The notes beneath the pieces were generated by a model, which saw only the letters and a list, made by a program, of their open reading frames with translations, searched no databases and was not told the origin of the DNA. Shown one piece after another: positions 36,275 to 48,500 of a stretch of 64,000 nt of DNA (its first letter is position 1; each line of letters opens with the position of its first letter). Made by a program: the position numbers and the translations under genes. This DNA comes from Pelecanus crispus (lineage: Eukaryota; Chordata; Aves; Pelecaniformes; Pelecanidae): contig NC_134676.1 in the NCBI RefSeq assembly GCF_030463565.1, positions 26,330,728 through 26,394,727 on the forward strand, read 5' to 3'.

Positions 36275-36442
36275 CCCAGTCTATTTTGTCTCCTTTTTAT
36301 TTTCACTTTTATACAAAAAAAAGTCTGACATAGTCACATCAATGAGAACAAGCTGCGGTGTGCACTCTTACAACAATCATATAAGGATTTAAAATACATT
36401 GTTTTATTGTTTGCGATAGCAATGTTAGTTTGCTTTTCCTTC
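36275..36442 (-). other. THBS4: Presumed THBS4 3'UTR
   Basis: A short AT-rich stretch after the stop. Two minus-strand AATAAA signals occur, at 36408-36403 and 36301-36296; the second leaves a 3'UTR of about 170 nt, similar to the short one in mammals. Confidence 0.55.
36296..36301 (-). promoter_or_regulatory. Polyadenylation signal, THBS4
   Basis: AATAAA on the minus strand (TTTATT on plus) about 140 nt after the stop codon. A second copy at 36403-36408 lies only 35 nt after the stop. Confidence 0.55.
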
Positions 36443-36504
36443 TTAAATATCCCCAACACCAAATTGCTGAGCTTGAAATTCTTGAAAGTCCTCTGGGATG
36501 GTGT
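36443..36504 (-). CDS. THBS4: THBS4 exon 22, terminal, with stop
   Basis: The 62 coding nt follow GTTTTCAG. They complete the split aspartate codon, then encode [19 protein letters not shown] and TAA at 36445-36443. The last nine or so residues differ from human THBS4, as is usual for this variable tail. Confidence 0.94.
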
Positions 36505-39500
36505 CTGAAAACAGGAAAATATGGAAAAGTTTAGTCTCTTCTGACAAAATGAAGGAGCACTTAAATTAATGAATTATCCATCTACTCTTTTTTTTTAGGT
36601 AACATGCCTTTCTCTTTTGTTTACACATTAAGAATGAACAGGGAATGTTTTCAGTTTCAGCTGTAAACCACTGAAAAGCGTGGAGCGACTAACAACACAG
36701 CAAGTGCTACAATGCCAGCCCATAATGGAGTACTGTCAATCTTCAAAATACATTTCCACCCAAAAACTTTGTGGCTTCCACTTTTATGTTCTTATTAATA
36801 AACACTGACCAAAAAGGCAGAAAAAATCATTGTCTTGCTCTGCACCCTAGACATGTTTGTAGCGTGGGCATTGCTATTTCTCACGTACCCTAATTTAACT
36901 TCCCTGTGATGGTTTCCCATGCCACAAGAAGGGACAGAAACATTAACACAAGGACCCATAGCAACTAGTAGAAAAATTTCAGAACTGGTGAAGGGAGCTG
37001 GAGCTGGGTCAATGTCGTAAAAGTGACTACAGGTCTGTTTGAAGCGTTGTGTTTGCAGCGTGCCTTTGCCAGATCCCAGAACATTTTACCTGGAGAGCCA
37101 CAGAGCTAACCATAGAGCTAAAGCTGCAGCCAAAGATGGAGCCACAGCAATGAAACTCAACTGCCTGAACTTAACTTTACTCCGGTTATTTCTACCCTGA
37201 TGCTGGAACGGTAACTCCAAACTCAACAAAGGAAGTAACTCTCTAAATACACACAGTATACACAAAAAAAGGGGAAAGTCCTTTGCTTTTTGTTGATAAC
37301 TTCTTTTTTTGAGGCTTGAAAATGCTTTTTAAGCTTTTTCCACAAATGTAGGAACTTGTCTGAAATGAAAGCAGGGATACTTGGGGACGCCAGAGACTTC
37401 TTTGAGTGGGTTTCATTGACTTACTGCAGTGCCTGCAGCAAAGCCTCTGCCTGCTCACAGCCAGGAAAGCATCTGCAACTTCAGTGGCAGCTTTGAAACA
37501 TGCTTTCTGGGAAACCACATACTGTTTGAGACTCTTATCAAGTAATTTTTAATTGTAAGCACCACTGTCTAAAAGTTCCCCTGTTTAACTATGACCTGCA
37601 AGTGCCAGCCTAGGCATACCGAGTACCCAAGAGCCAGGGTCCATCACCGGAACAATCCACAGAGCCAGAGTCTGGCCATGCAGTGGCTGTGTCCACTGCA
37701 GACCTGGGCTGAGCTTTTTGGATCCAGGGAAAGCAGACAAGGAAACTATTCCAACTTGGCTGGTAACTTACTTTCCTAAGGCTGCCTTCATCAGGTAGGG
37801 ACTGATGCTGAAAGTGGGGGAACAGCCCTTCCAACCCCACTTCAAGCTAGCTGAACTCCTGCCAGGGCAGAAATACCCCGACATGATCAGCCTGTGTGCG
37901 ACCAAGGTTTGAGTTATTCCATATAGTGGGAGATCAGGGCTAAGCTGCGAGGCTCTTGCCCCAAGAGGAGTGAGCCAGCATGCTCCCACAGAGTCTGAGA
38001 AGGATTCCTGCGTGGGAGGAAGGGCATCTTCTCATCTTGTCCTCCCACAGATGGGAGCAAACAGCAAGTATGCGAGTGACACTGATGCCTGGTGACTGAT
38101 CCCGCTGACTCTCCAGATTTATTTCACCTTGTATACAGAACTTGAGGCACCCTACATACATGATGGCCTCAGTATATTCTGTATGTACAACTCTCACAGT
38201 TGGCTGGTTTTAAATAACGTTTCTAATTCTCTGATGACAGCTATACTACTTAGTTGGCACAATCTCTGCCGCAGAGTGACTGCTCTGGGAGGAGCGGTTG
38301 TGAGGTGTTAGTTCCCGTCTGGCTGGGCTGCAGTGTGCTGCTGGTGTCAGGGGAGGCGTTTCACAGCTGTGAGTAACTTGTAAATGAAAAGCAAAGGAAA
38401 GGATGCAAAATGGCTTAATCCAACAGCCACACTACCGGTTCTTCATGGTCACTTGCGAGTTGTTAGCTAAAATGATGTAGGAGCAACATTACCATTGCAG
38501 CGATATTTCAGGTTGGACCAAATAATGTTTTCCTGAGAGAAGCAGAAAACTCCAAGCCGTCCTCCACGCATTGTGGTGTCTATAGTTACGCCAGAGTCTG
38601 CCACTAGGTCAGAGCCTTCATAAAATCTTGCCCTTAATGAAAGCAAACAAAAGCTCTGTTAGGTCTTTTCCAACACTGCAACATTCACAGAAGTAATTTC
38701 ATTATCCATGGTGATTCTAGCCTTGCTATCCTCCCATCTAGCCCAGGGGAGAAAAAGCGGTTAAGATAGCTCCTCTGTAGGCTGGGAACTGGAGCAATGC
38801 TGCACGCTAGCAAGAGCTGGGCAGAGAGGGTGTTTTGGTGGTGGGGGTTTTTTTTGTTTGTTTTTTTTTTTTTTTTTTACACATCCCACAAAAAAGCCTT
38901 GGAATGTTTTTTCCTGTAGTAAGTCAGGCTAAGAGCTTTAACTCTTGCAAACTTCCACAGTTGATAGTTATAGGAGAAAGGGAGAACCAGACTAGATTGG
39001 CTGAAGAAGGCCAGATAGATATTGTCTCACATGGTTTGAAGCTAAACTTTTTTTTTTTTGAATAAGCAAAGTTTCAAACAAGCCGCTTGGAATCTTAAAA
39101 CTTGAGTGTGAGATTTCTTTAAAAATGTGAATATGATTAATTCCAGGAACAGTTTTGATGATCTGTCATCTTCTTATTACAAAACCCATAGGCAAATTCC
39201 CAAATAGCTCTGGGAACAGCTGTGCCCTGCCAGCGCCTCAGCATGTGCCCTGTAGTGAGGGCTTGAGCAGGACCGCGCCGGAGCCAGCTGAGCTGTTGCA
39301 GCGCTGTCTACACCAAGTCCTCAGCCTCTGGGGTACTGGGTAAAGGGCTTAGAGGATGCTGAGCCGGGAGGGCCCTGTTTTCAATGAGGACACTGCTGGT
39401 CTGACATGCAAGAAAATAGCGAGTGGTGAAGGGAAAGGAAGTTCCTGTGTTTTTTCATAAAGTAAGAAAAACACCCCAATTCCTGTTATGTTCCTGAGTT

Positions 39501-42500
39501 TATTTCCTGATTTCCTGATTTGCTGTGGCAGTTCAAAAGTATCTATACAATGAATAGAACTTGTCTTTCAAACTTCCATGGGAGAGAATGGCTCCAGTGA
39601 CTTCTTCCTAGGCTTCAAGGAAGCCTAGGAAAACCTTTGCTAGACACATTATGGTCTGTGGCATCTGGCCTAAACAGTGAGATGTGGACAGAGAGCAGGC
39701 AGAGGTTCGCTTTAGGCCTGGCTGCCTCTAGTTTTTGAAGGATTTTGTGACACTGACTTTGCTACCTTTCCCAGTTGCAGGGGGCATTAATTACGCTGGC
39801 AGGAGAGACTGCAGCCACAGACAGATGTTTGCTCGTGAAGCAGCTTCACAAACAGCTCGGTCTAAACAAAAGTTGCCACCCAAGATCTATTCACGACTGC
39901 CCTGTGGCTGGGACACAATAATAGACAGTATAAATGCTCTTAATCCATTTTAGCATAAAGTCAAACCTATTCACTCCAGCTACCGCTGAAGATGATGCTC
40001 TGCACCAGAAAAGTGGAATAATTATACCATCAAGTTACTGCATCTCAACTGCAGGGTGGGGATTTTTTGAAGGACAACTGACTTACTTGTATTTCTGTTC
40101 TATTATAAGGTTGCAAAACCTGAGCTGATGATGCCAGAACAGTTTATTTTTTGTACTTTAACATCAACCTTGATCTACAAGTATAATTCCTGTTGATCTG
40201 GATGTTGCAGAGTGAAACAATTCCTCCCGAATGGTGAATTATTTTTTAAATAGTTTTTTTTTCCAAATAACAGAATAAGGTGAATTATTTTTTAAATAGT
40301 TTTTTTTTCCAAATAACAGAATAAGAATAGATAACATGCATTACATAGCTTTGACAAACTTTCTTGATATATGTTATGTAATCTTAAATCTATCACGTCA
40401 GGATAATCACTGATCTTAGTTAGGATCACAACCTTTAAGTGGACAATTTTTATTAATTCTGTTATCCCAAAATATGTAAATGAACTATCACAATTCCAGA
40501 AAAAAATCTAAAAGATCAACATTTAAACAGTTTGAAATGCATTGTTTTTCAGATCAGTGGCCAGGAGTAGCTTGGAAAACAAGGTATTAAAACCAGAGAA
40601 GGGCTTATTAGGGTAGGGCACAGTTGAAACAGCCAGATGGTAGAAAACTTCAGTTACAAATAGGCTTTGCTTGGAATTGTCTTTCCTAGGATAAGAACTG
40701 CAGGCTGAATTTCAAAAGTCTAACCTGTTATAAGGCTTCAGCAGTGCAAAGCCCAGACATACTATAAATTCTCAGATTATCATCTGAATCAGGTGTTGAG
40801 AAACGACAGTTTAGGCAGACATGGATCTGTACTCACCTTATCTATCCTTTCCTCTCTTACCTGATGTAACCGATCTGGGGTCTGTGCTGCAAGAACCAGC
40901 GGTAGGAGACTTTGTCTTTCCACCCTACATTTCGGGGGTCCTTCCATAGCAGCCTGACCTGGTCACTGGTGTCCCCCGTGTGCCAGAGGGAGTTGCGGAG
41001 GTGCTCGCCAGGGCCTGTCTTAGATTTCACAGCCTGCAGAAATACAATTTTCCAATGCTGACCACAGAGAAATGTCATTTTCAGGAGCTCTACGTCTTTT
41101 TGTAGCAGGGAGCAAGTCTGCAGAAGCAACCCCCCTCCTGCTCACAAGCCCCTACCTTCTTGCATAACTGCAGCCACTGCGTGCATGGAAAAGCAACTGA
41201 GTACGTGGGCCAAGGAGGAGGTGGCAATTTGACCAGTTACAGTCAGAGCACAATGAGAGCAGAGACTAAGCACTCCAGCTGATGAGCAGGGGCAAGACTG
41301 GAGATGAAGTTCCTTAAAAAATAGTGCTATTAAAAGGGCTGTGTGGCAGCTGCCTGACTTCGCAGTTTTGACACCTGTTGCAGGGAGCTAACAGCAGTGG
41401 GCAGCACGGCCAACACGCACTGCGATGGCTTAGCCAATGCGTGGCATGGCAGCTTAGCCCATGGCAGTCACGTGGCAGAGCCAGACTGTGGTGACCACTG
41501 TGTCCCCAGCTAGGAGCCACAACCAGTACCTTTAGCTGAATGCCAGGCTCTGCAACAGCTCTGAAGGGAGTTGCTTGCCAGTATGTCTGTTCAGTCTGTT
41601 TCCACATTACTACATAAAAGCTAGAGCTGTCTTGATAGCCAAAAATAAAGCCAGCGTAGTCGTCATCTGTCACTGTGTTCACGTGAAAAGTGCCCTCAAA
41701 GTCAACGCCGTTAAAAGCAGTGTAACCTGAGGATACACACAGGTTATAAAGAAGCCTGCAGAAAATATGTTCATATGCTGTACGTTTTCTGTTGTAAAAC
41801 TTGAATCTAAGAGGGTACATACCAACAGCAAGGCCAGGATCGCTGTTCATAGTCTGCACAATTTCCATGCCCTGTAAGAGTAAATTCAGGGTGGTTAGCA
41901 TGCATGACAAGCTGGGTTGGCTAAGCCTGGCAGCCTCTTCTGGCCTCCCTCTAGCACCCCCTCCATCCATCTCCTCTGTTTGCTCACAATATGTCTGTAA
42001 CACTTGCAGCTCTGAATTAAAATGAGACCTATAACCAAATAATAATCAAATACTAAAGTTTCAGCTGCTTTTGTGCCCTGAGTTGGGACGGATTTTTCTT
42101 TTCCCATTGCAGAATTGGCCATACTGGTAGTCTGATACTTTCTTTCCCTACCCCAGTCTTCTGAAAATGACTGAACCTGGCCAGAACTCGAGATGGGACT
42201 GGGGGTGGGGGTGGAAAGAGGGCTGGCAGGGGAAGAGAGCTTTTCCTAGACTTAGCTCATACAGTTTGATCATGGAGTTCAGGATTAAACTGACTGCCAG
42301 GACTGGGTTAAGGAAGGTGTATCCATCTCAGCTGGCTTGGCAGAGACTTTGGCAATAAATTTGGGAATAAACTGCACATTCCTTGTGACTCAGAACACAT
42401 TAGCCGCCTGAAGACTAAAATCTGTTAGTGTAAATAATGGTTATTGGACTCCATCTAGGAGTAAATGCTCTGCTATACAGCAGGTCAGACATTCAAATTC

Positions 42501-45500
42501 TGGGTATGATTCATGAAACTGTTCGCTATGGAAGTATTTCAATAGGGTGACACAGGAGTCTTGTGTTTGCCTTCTTGGCAGCAGTGAAATTCACCCAGAA
42601 CAAGTTGACCAACCTGTACTTATTTTGGATTATTAGGAGCATCAAGCTTCAAGCTATCATATGCTAAAAGAAAGTTCCTTCATTATAACTCCTGTAAAAT
42701 AGTCAACCTACCAACAGCTTCCACTTTTCACTTGTTTGCCAGAGGTCCAGCAATTCCAGAGACAGTTTTACTGTGGTTTTCAAATGATCTTTCTCAAGAC
42801 AGGTAAGAAAGACCAGATGTATTTTTACCTGGTTCAGAACCACCCAGTTGGGGTCAATCTGTGCATCCCCCTCTGGGTCCAGCACCACTGTCTGATAGGC
42901 CCTGAAGTCTGTCAAGGTGATCTCTGCGTTCTCAGGGCACACATCGATCCGATCAATCACTGTATCCTGGTCAAAATCAGACTCGCAGATATCCCCAACT
43001 CCATCACCTGAATGCATTGGAGAAGTGAAAGCAGATTTACGGTGCCACAAGTAGCCACATCTGGCCGACCCACTGCATCAGGGTGTCCAAGAAGCAGGTG
43101 GAGTCTCAGCCTCAATGGCCGCGATGCCCAGGGAGGGGACCAGAGGGCCTCTGCCTTGGCCAAAAAGCCCCTGTGTGCTGGGGACCCTCCTGGGGTGAGT
43201 GTATGCATATGTGGAGACTGTGTCAGATCCTGGTGCATATGTGTAATGCCTGGGGAAGGATGTAGTGCCTAAGCACAGAAATGGCTCCTGAATGCCCGTC
43301 TTACCATTATCATCTTCCTGCCCTGGGTTGGGGACCAGCCTGCAGTTGTCAGGGCCTGGGGGCAAGAGGTCAGGAATGCCGTCGTTATCATCGTCCTCGT
43401 CACACTCGTCACCCAACCCATCCTTATCCGTGTCCAGCTGGGAGCTGTTAATGATGGTGGGGCAGTTGTCTGTGCTGTCCTGGTGCCCATCGCCATCACT
43501 GTGAGCACAGAGACAAAAAGAAATGGCACGCCAGCATCAGCTCCTGCCTCTGCACGGGGGCAGCACAGGTACCTGAGCGCGAAACACACTGGAGGCACCC
43601 CCAGAGCTGGAAACAGACCAGTGGGGCATCACAACCTGGTGTCACTCAGATGGATGAACAGTGAGGAGATACGGAACAAACAGAGACTGTATGATAAGGT
43701 GGCAGGAAGATAAAGAGTAAGCCTAGAGTTATAAAAATACCCAGATAAGGAAAAGAAAAAGAAGCCTTACATGGAGAGGGAAAAGATACCAGAGCCCAAG
43801 ATCCCAAACAACATCCACTCCTAAGGGGTGCATAAGGCACATCCAAGAAGTGCAGTGTTGCCAATCAAAAGGCACCCAGGAAACAGCAAGAGCTCAACAG
43901 CTGGTGTCCCTTGTCACACATGTCCACAAATGTCTTGGTGGTCATGAATATGCAGGTGTGAGTGTGAATGAAAATTTAAGGGACACTCTGCATGAGCACC
44001 TGAAATCAGACTTGTTTAAAAACAAGCACCATTTTCACCCTCCTGTATAGCAAATTTTGTTACATTATGGTCCGCAGGGGAGCTGCGCAGTAAGAAAGAG
44101 AGGAGAAAGTCTGTAGCTCCAAAGCACCCCTCCAGCCCATGGCTGCATCAGCTGGTGACAGCGAAGAGTCACCAGGAACAGGGATACAGACTATAGAAAA
44201 GGGTTTGGGAAGTTATGGGGTGGCTGCTTTGTTTCTCCATGCCAACAGTAAAGTGCATCTGTGCAAAAAAATGGCCTGAAGTCAGGTGTGTTTGTACACA
44301 CACCATAAACAAAATGGTTTCTGGCGATAAGCAGGCATGTTTCCCCTCAGTAGCTTTTTGCCTAGCACCGGCAAAGCCGAAGTGACATGCAGCCAAATTA
44401 AGGCAGTGCTGCAGCTTATAGCTATGAATATTCCCACCTATCTCTCCCTGCTTAAGAAAGGTGCTTTAATTTTAGGTCAGAGCAACTAATGCACATGTAT
44501 CTATTGCAAGGTTAACCTCTGGCAGAGCAACAGCATTTCTACCAGGCAACATTTCATGCACACTAGTTAGGTTTGAAGAAAGAAAGAAAACATGTCCTTT
44601 CTTAAAACAGGAAAAAGACAAGGCCATATCTACTTAAAAGTAAAACAGCTCCCAGCTGGGGGGCCTTGGCAGCTACCGGCCCAAGACTGGGAATGCTCCC
44701 TGCAGAGGAGGGGAAGTGGGTTCCCCACACTTATTGTCCCAGACAGCAGCACCCACCAATGGCCCTGGAGTGAGACCTTGCAGCTGTCTATGGCTGGTAA
44801 AACGCTGTGCCAGCACAGGATTTATCACTTCCCTTTCATCTTGCTTTAAGCAAGGAGCACAGGGGAGGACTTGCCACCCCCAAAGCTGGCTATGCAGAAG
44901 CTGCTTCCAGCCAGGTGTTAGCAGTTTGTCATGGGATGTGCTCCCCTGAATGCTCAGGGCATGTAAAAGCTATAGAGGAGCCTTGCCATTCTTTCTGTGC
45001 TAAAGCAAAGGGGTTTATTTGCCAGTGTTTTACACTTGGCAATAAAATTCTGTTTCAGAACTTTGAAATTTCTGCTAAAGAAAAAAAGAAATGAGGAATG
45101 AAAAATAAAGAAAAGAAAAAAGATGTTACCTCACTAAGACACTCTGAGCAGTGCTCTGGGTTTTACAGCCAGAGAATTGCTCTGAATGTCACTCCCACAG
45201 AACTCACAGGAAGCCTGTGGGAATGCGGAGCTAAAGGTGAAGGGCTCTGTGACCGTACTGCTGCAGAGAAGTGAACGAACAAGGCTGATAAATCATAATA
45301 TTGTTTTTGAAATAACATCTCTTTGAGGAGGTACTGGAATTAAATCCAGGCTAGTCTGAGGAATTACAGCTCTCCAGGAATCAGTAGCATGCTTCAGCTC
45401 AAGACTAGCTTCTTCCACTTCCCTGCTGCTGTTTACAAGCCACAACACAGCATACCTGTCCTGATTGGTATCGCAGGAATCTCCAACCAGGTCATTGTCA

Positions 45501-48500
45501 ATATCTGACTGCAAAAAGAAACAGAGAAACTTACATTATCAGCTGCTGAGAGCATCTATTAAAATGGCAGTATTAAACCAAACCACAAACAAATCAAATA
45601 CAATTAAAATCAAAGCATGGAAACACATTTGTTTTACAAAATGGGTTTTTTTGTTTACATCATCCATCTAACCAAAAAGTCAGTTTTATTAAAGAAAAAA
45701 AAAAAAAACCAGACAGAGCAGTTCAAGCAAGATAAGTAGTTCAAGCAAGATTCCTCTACTACTGGAAATACGCATCCCTCATTTCTAACCAAGGTTGATT
45801 TCTTAAGCAGCTTTGAAAGTCTACCATGTTTCTCTAAAGTTTCCAGCATTTTTTGTTAGTCACAAGGGGCTTAATCAGAATTCAAAACATAAGAAAAGTC
45901 TTACTGACTTCTCACCTACGAGCAGTGAAAGTTTTGCTAAATAAGGACACCGGGATTTTGTCCTAATGAAAGAAATACCAAGTGTAGCTAAATCACACAA
46001 CTTTGTGGAATCTGGCATTGGAGTCTGTGGGACTGGAGCGTGCCCACTTTTCAGAGCATGACAGTAGAAGATACTGGCAGGACAGAGGTGCAAACAACAT
46101 CCCAAGCTATGGGAATATACCTGGTGGTTCCCCTTTCCCATGTCAGGAGAATTTGAAGCTCCATAAAACTTTCCTAAATACCTACTGTTAGAAGATAAAC
46201 ACTGTGGCTGCATGAGCTGTCTCATTCTCTTGCATCTTTTTGGACCTCAGCAGTCCCTCTCCCTAAATGAGGATATTTTTCCCTTCTGACTGCTAACCTG
46301 GTTTGGGTTGCTGATTGTGGGGCAGCTGTCACAAGCATCACCAACACCATCATTATCCTTGTCCTCCTGGTCTTGGTTGGGGATCTTCTGACAATTATCC
46401 AAAAGGTTCTTAATACCTAGCGAAAAGTGGATTGGATGTTAGTTAAAAACAATTCCCATATGTGTTATTGGACAACATAAACATCAAGAACAGTAAAGAC
46501 ACTATTCCATTTCAGCAACTACTTAATCTTGCAATGACATTATAAACCTGCACAGCAATCTTTCTTATGTGTGCATCCATTCATTTAATAGAAGTTAGAA
46601 ACACCTTCCTAAAAAACAGCTTTCAACCCCATCATACACACTTCATTTATTACACATAATTCATTCTACCCTGTTCCTGTATCACAGCTTACAGGATGGG
46701 ATGTTTCATCTTTGTTATTACATTTGAAGGGTTGTGATTTTTTTTGCTTCTTTCAAGCTCCCTACAACAATGAAAGTAATACATTACATAGCTCTTGGAC
46801 ATCTGGGACAGGCAGCAGCTGGGTACTCTGGGACATGTTTGCACCTTTAAGGTATTACTGAACGACCAACGACCTTAACTTATATATGAAACATGGGCTG
46901 GTTTATCTGTTACCGTGTTCAGTACTTCCAATGGAGGCTAAAAGATATATATTAATCTAAATGAAAAGGATTCCAAACACAGGTTCCATGAAGAAATACG
47001 TGTTACATTGCACTTAGCAGCTGGTGACAGGAAATCTCCTAACACACGGCACATTGTGCACAAGTTTCAAGAACATCAGAGAAGCTGGAAGTGAAGAATT
47101 ACCAACCATCTCCATCCATGTCATCATCACAAGCATCTCCTTTCCCATCACCATCTGTGTCCCGCTGGTCATTATTCAGGACATTGCGGCAGTTGTCACA
47201 AGCATCTCCAAAGATATCTTGGTCACTGTTTCTCTGGTTAACATTGGGAGCCAAGACACAGTTATCCTGCAAGAGACACAGATCCAAATCAGACATGAAA
47301 TGGGCCCCGAATCTTTAATTTCTACTTTAGTGGATTTTTATAACTCTTATATTTATTTCTACTTTCAGAAAAAGTTATTACCGTGAGCAGTTTGATATTT
47401 TATGTGAATATTAGCTCTGGATCAGATTTCACTGGCTTCCTCAAAGCTTTGCTTTGAACCACACCGTGGGAACCCTAAACATAAACACCCAGTATCATAA
47501 GGCTTTATTTATAACTTTGACTTCTGAGTCTCATTTTGGATGCGTCCATGGTGAGTAACCTGTTTTGGTGCCCTGCCTTCCTTACATGGTCCTTCTCAAC
47601 AGCTGCAGTTCAGAGACCCTGACAGGGTTTGTAGATGCTCTCCGTGAAAGGCGGTTGCCCCCTTCTGGTACAGACTCAAACCAAAGCTGAAACACTTGGA
47701 AAAACAGGACTTTTTGATGCAAAAAGGTACAAGACTTTTTTGGTTTCTTTTTTTGTTGTTGTTGTTTTTTCTTTTTTTTTCTTTCTTTTTCTTTTATTTT
47801 GGTCAACCAAGCTGCTATTCACTCTCTAAGACCATCAGGAGACATATGGAGAAAACTTTACTTTAAAGTGGTGTAAACTTTCCTTTCCCATCTAGCACAC
47901 CCATGACCTCATCCTCTTGTACACACGGAGGCAGAACAGAGTTTAGCAACAATATGGAAGTTACTTGATTGCAAAGGTGCTGAGCCTGCATATAGATTTA
48001 CAGTTGAAGGAGGATTTACCATCTTCCCTTATAGAACATTAATAAAACCAGTTGTTTCAAGCTACCAGAATTTAGGGTTGGCCTCTGTGGCAAAACAGCC
48101 TGAGACAGACCTTCTGTGATTGCTAGTCTGCCCTAGCTCCACATTGACTTTTGTAGTCTGGGTAAAGTGTTCTTGTTGTCTTCCTTGGAAGTGTATTAAG
48201 CAATACCACAGAAGGATCTTAATGTGGAACAACAGTGAGCATGTGAGTATATGGGGTGAAAACAAAAGAGCTTTTACAGTCTGAATTTACTCTCTGATAC
48301 ATTCTGCAGTAGTGTACCCACATGGAAACCTCCTTCACTTTGAGAACATGATTCATAGCTTTTTCCAAGTTATTGGCAAGACACTCATTAATTTATGTGG
48401 GTTTTGGATCCCTCATGGAATGTGATGTCAGGTCAACCTGCTCTTTAAAAAGAAAGACACTAATGCAAGTCATGTTCCTGAAGGCCATGCTATGGGAGAG

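Larger units (their letters stand above)
38633..40860 (-). other. THBS4 intron 20
   Basis: A 2.2-kb intron with an 18-T run (38861-38878), a 12-bp perfect inverted repeat (39605-39631) and a 46-bp tandem duplication (40233-40324). Confidence 0.88.

Noticed and set aside
41314-42003. A single 229-codon minus-strand gene
   Set aside because: It is THBS4 exons 18 and 19 plus the open 96-bp intron and flanking intron sequence; the conserved parts break exactly at GT/AG sites.
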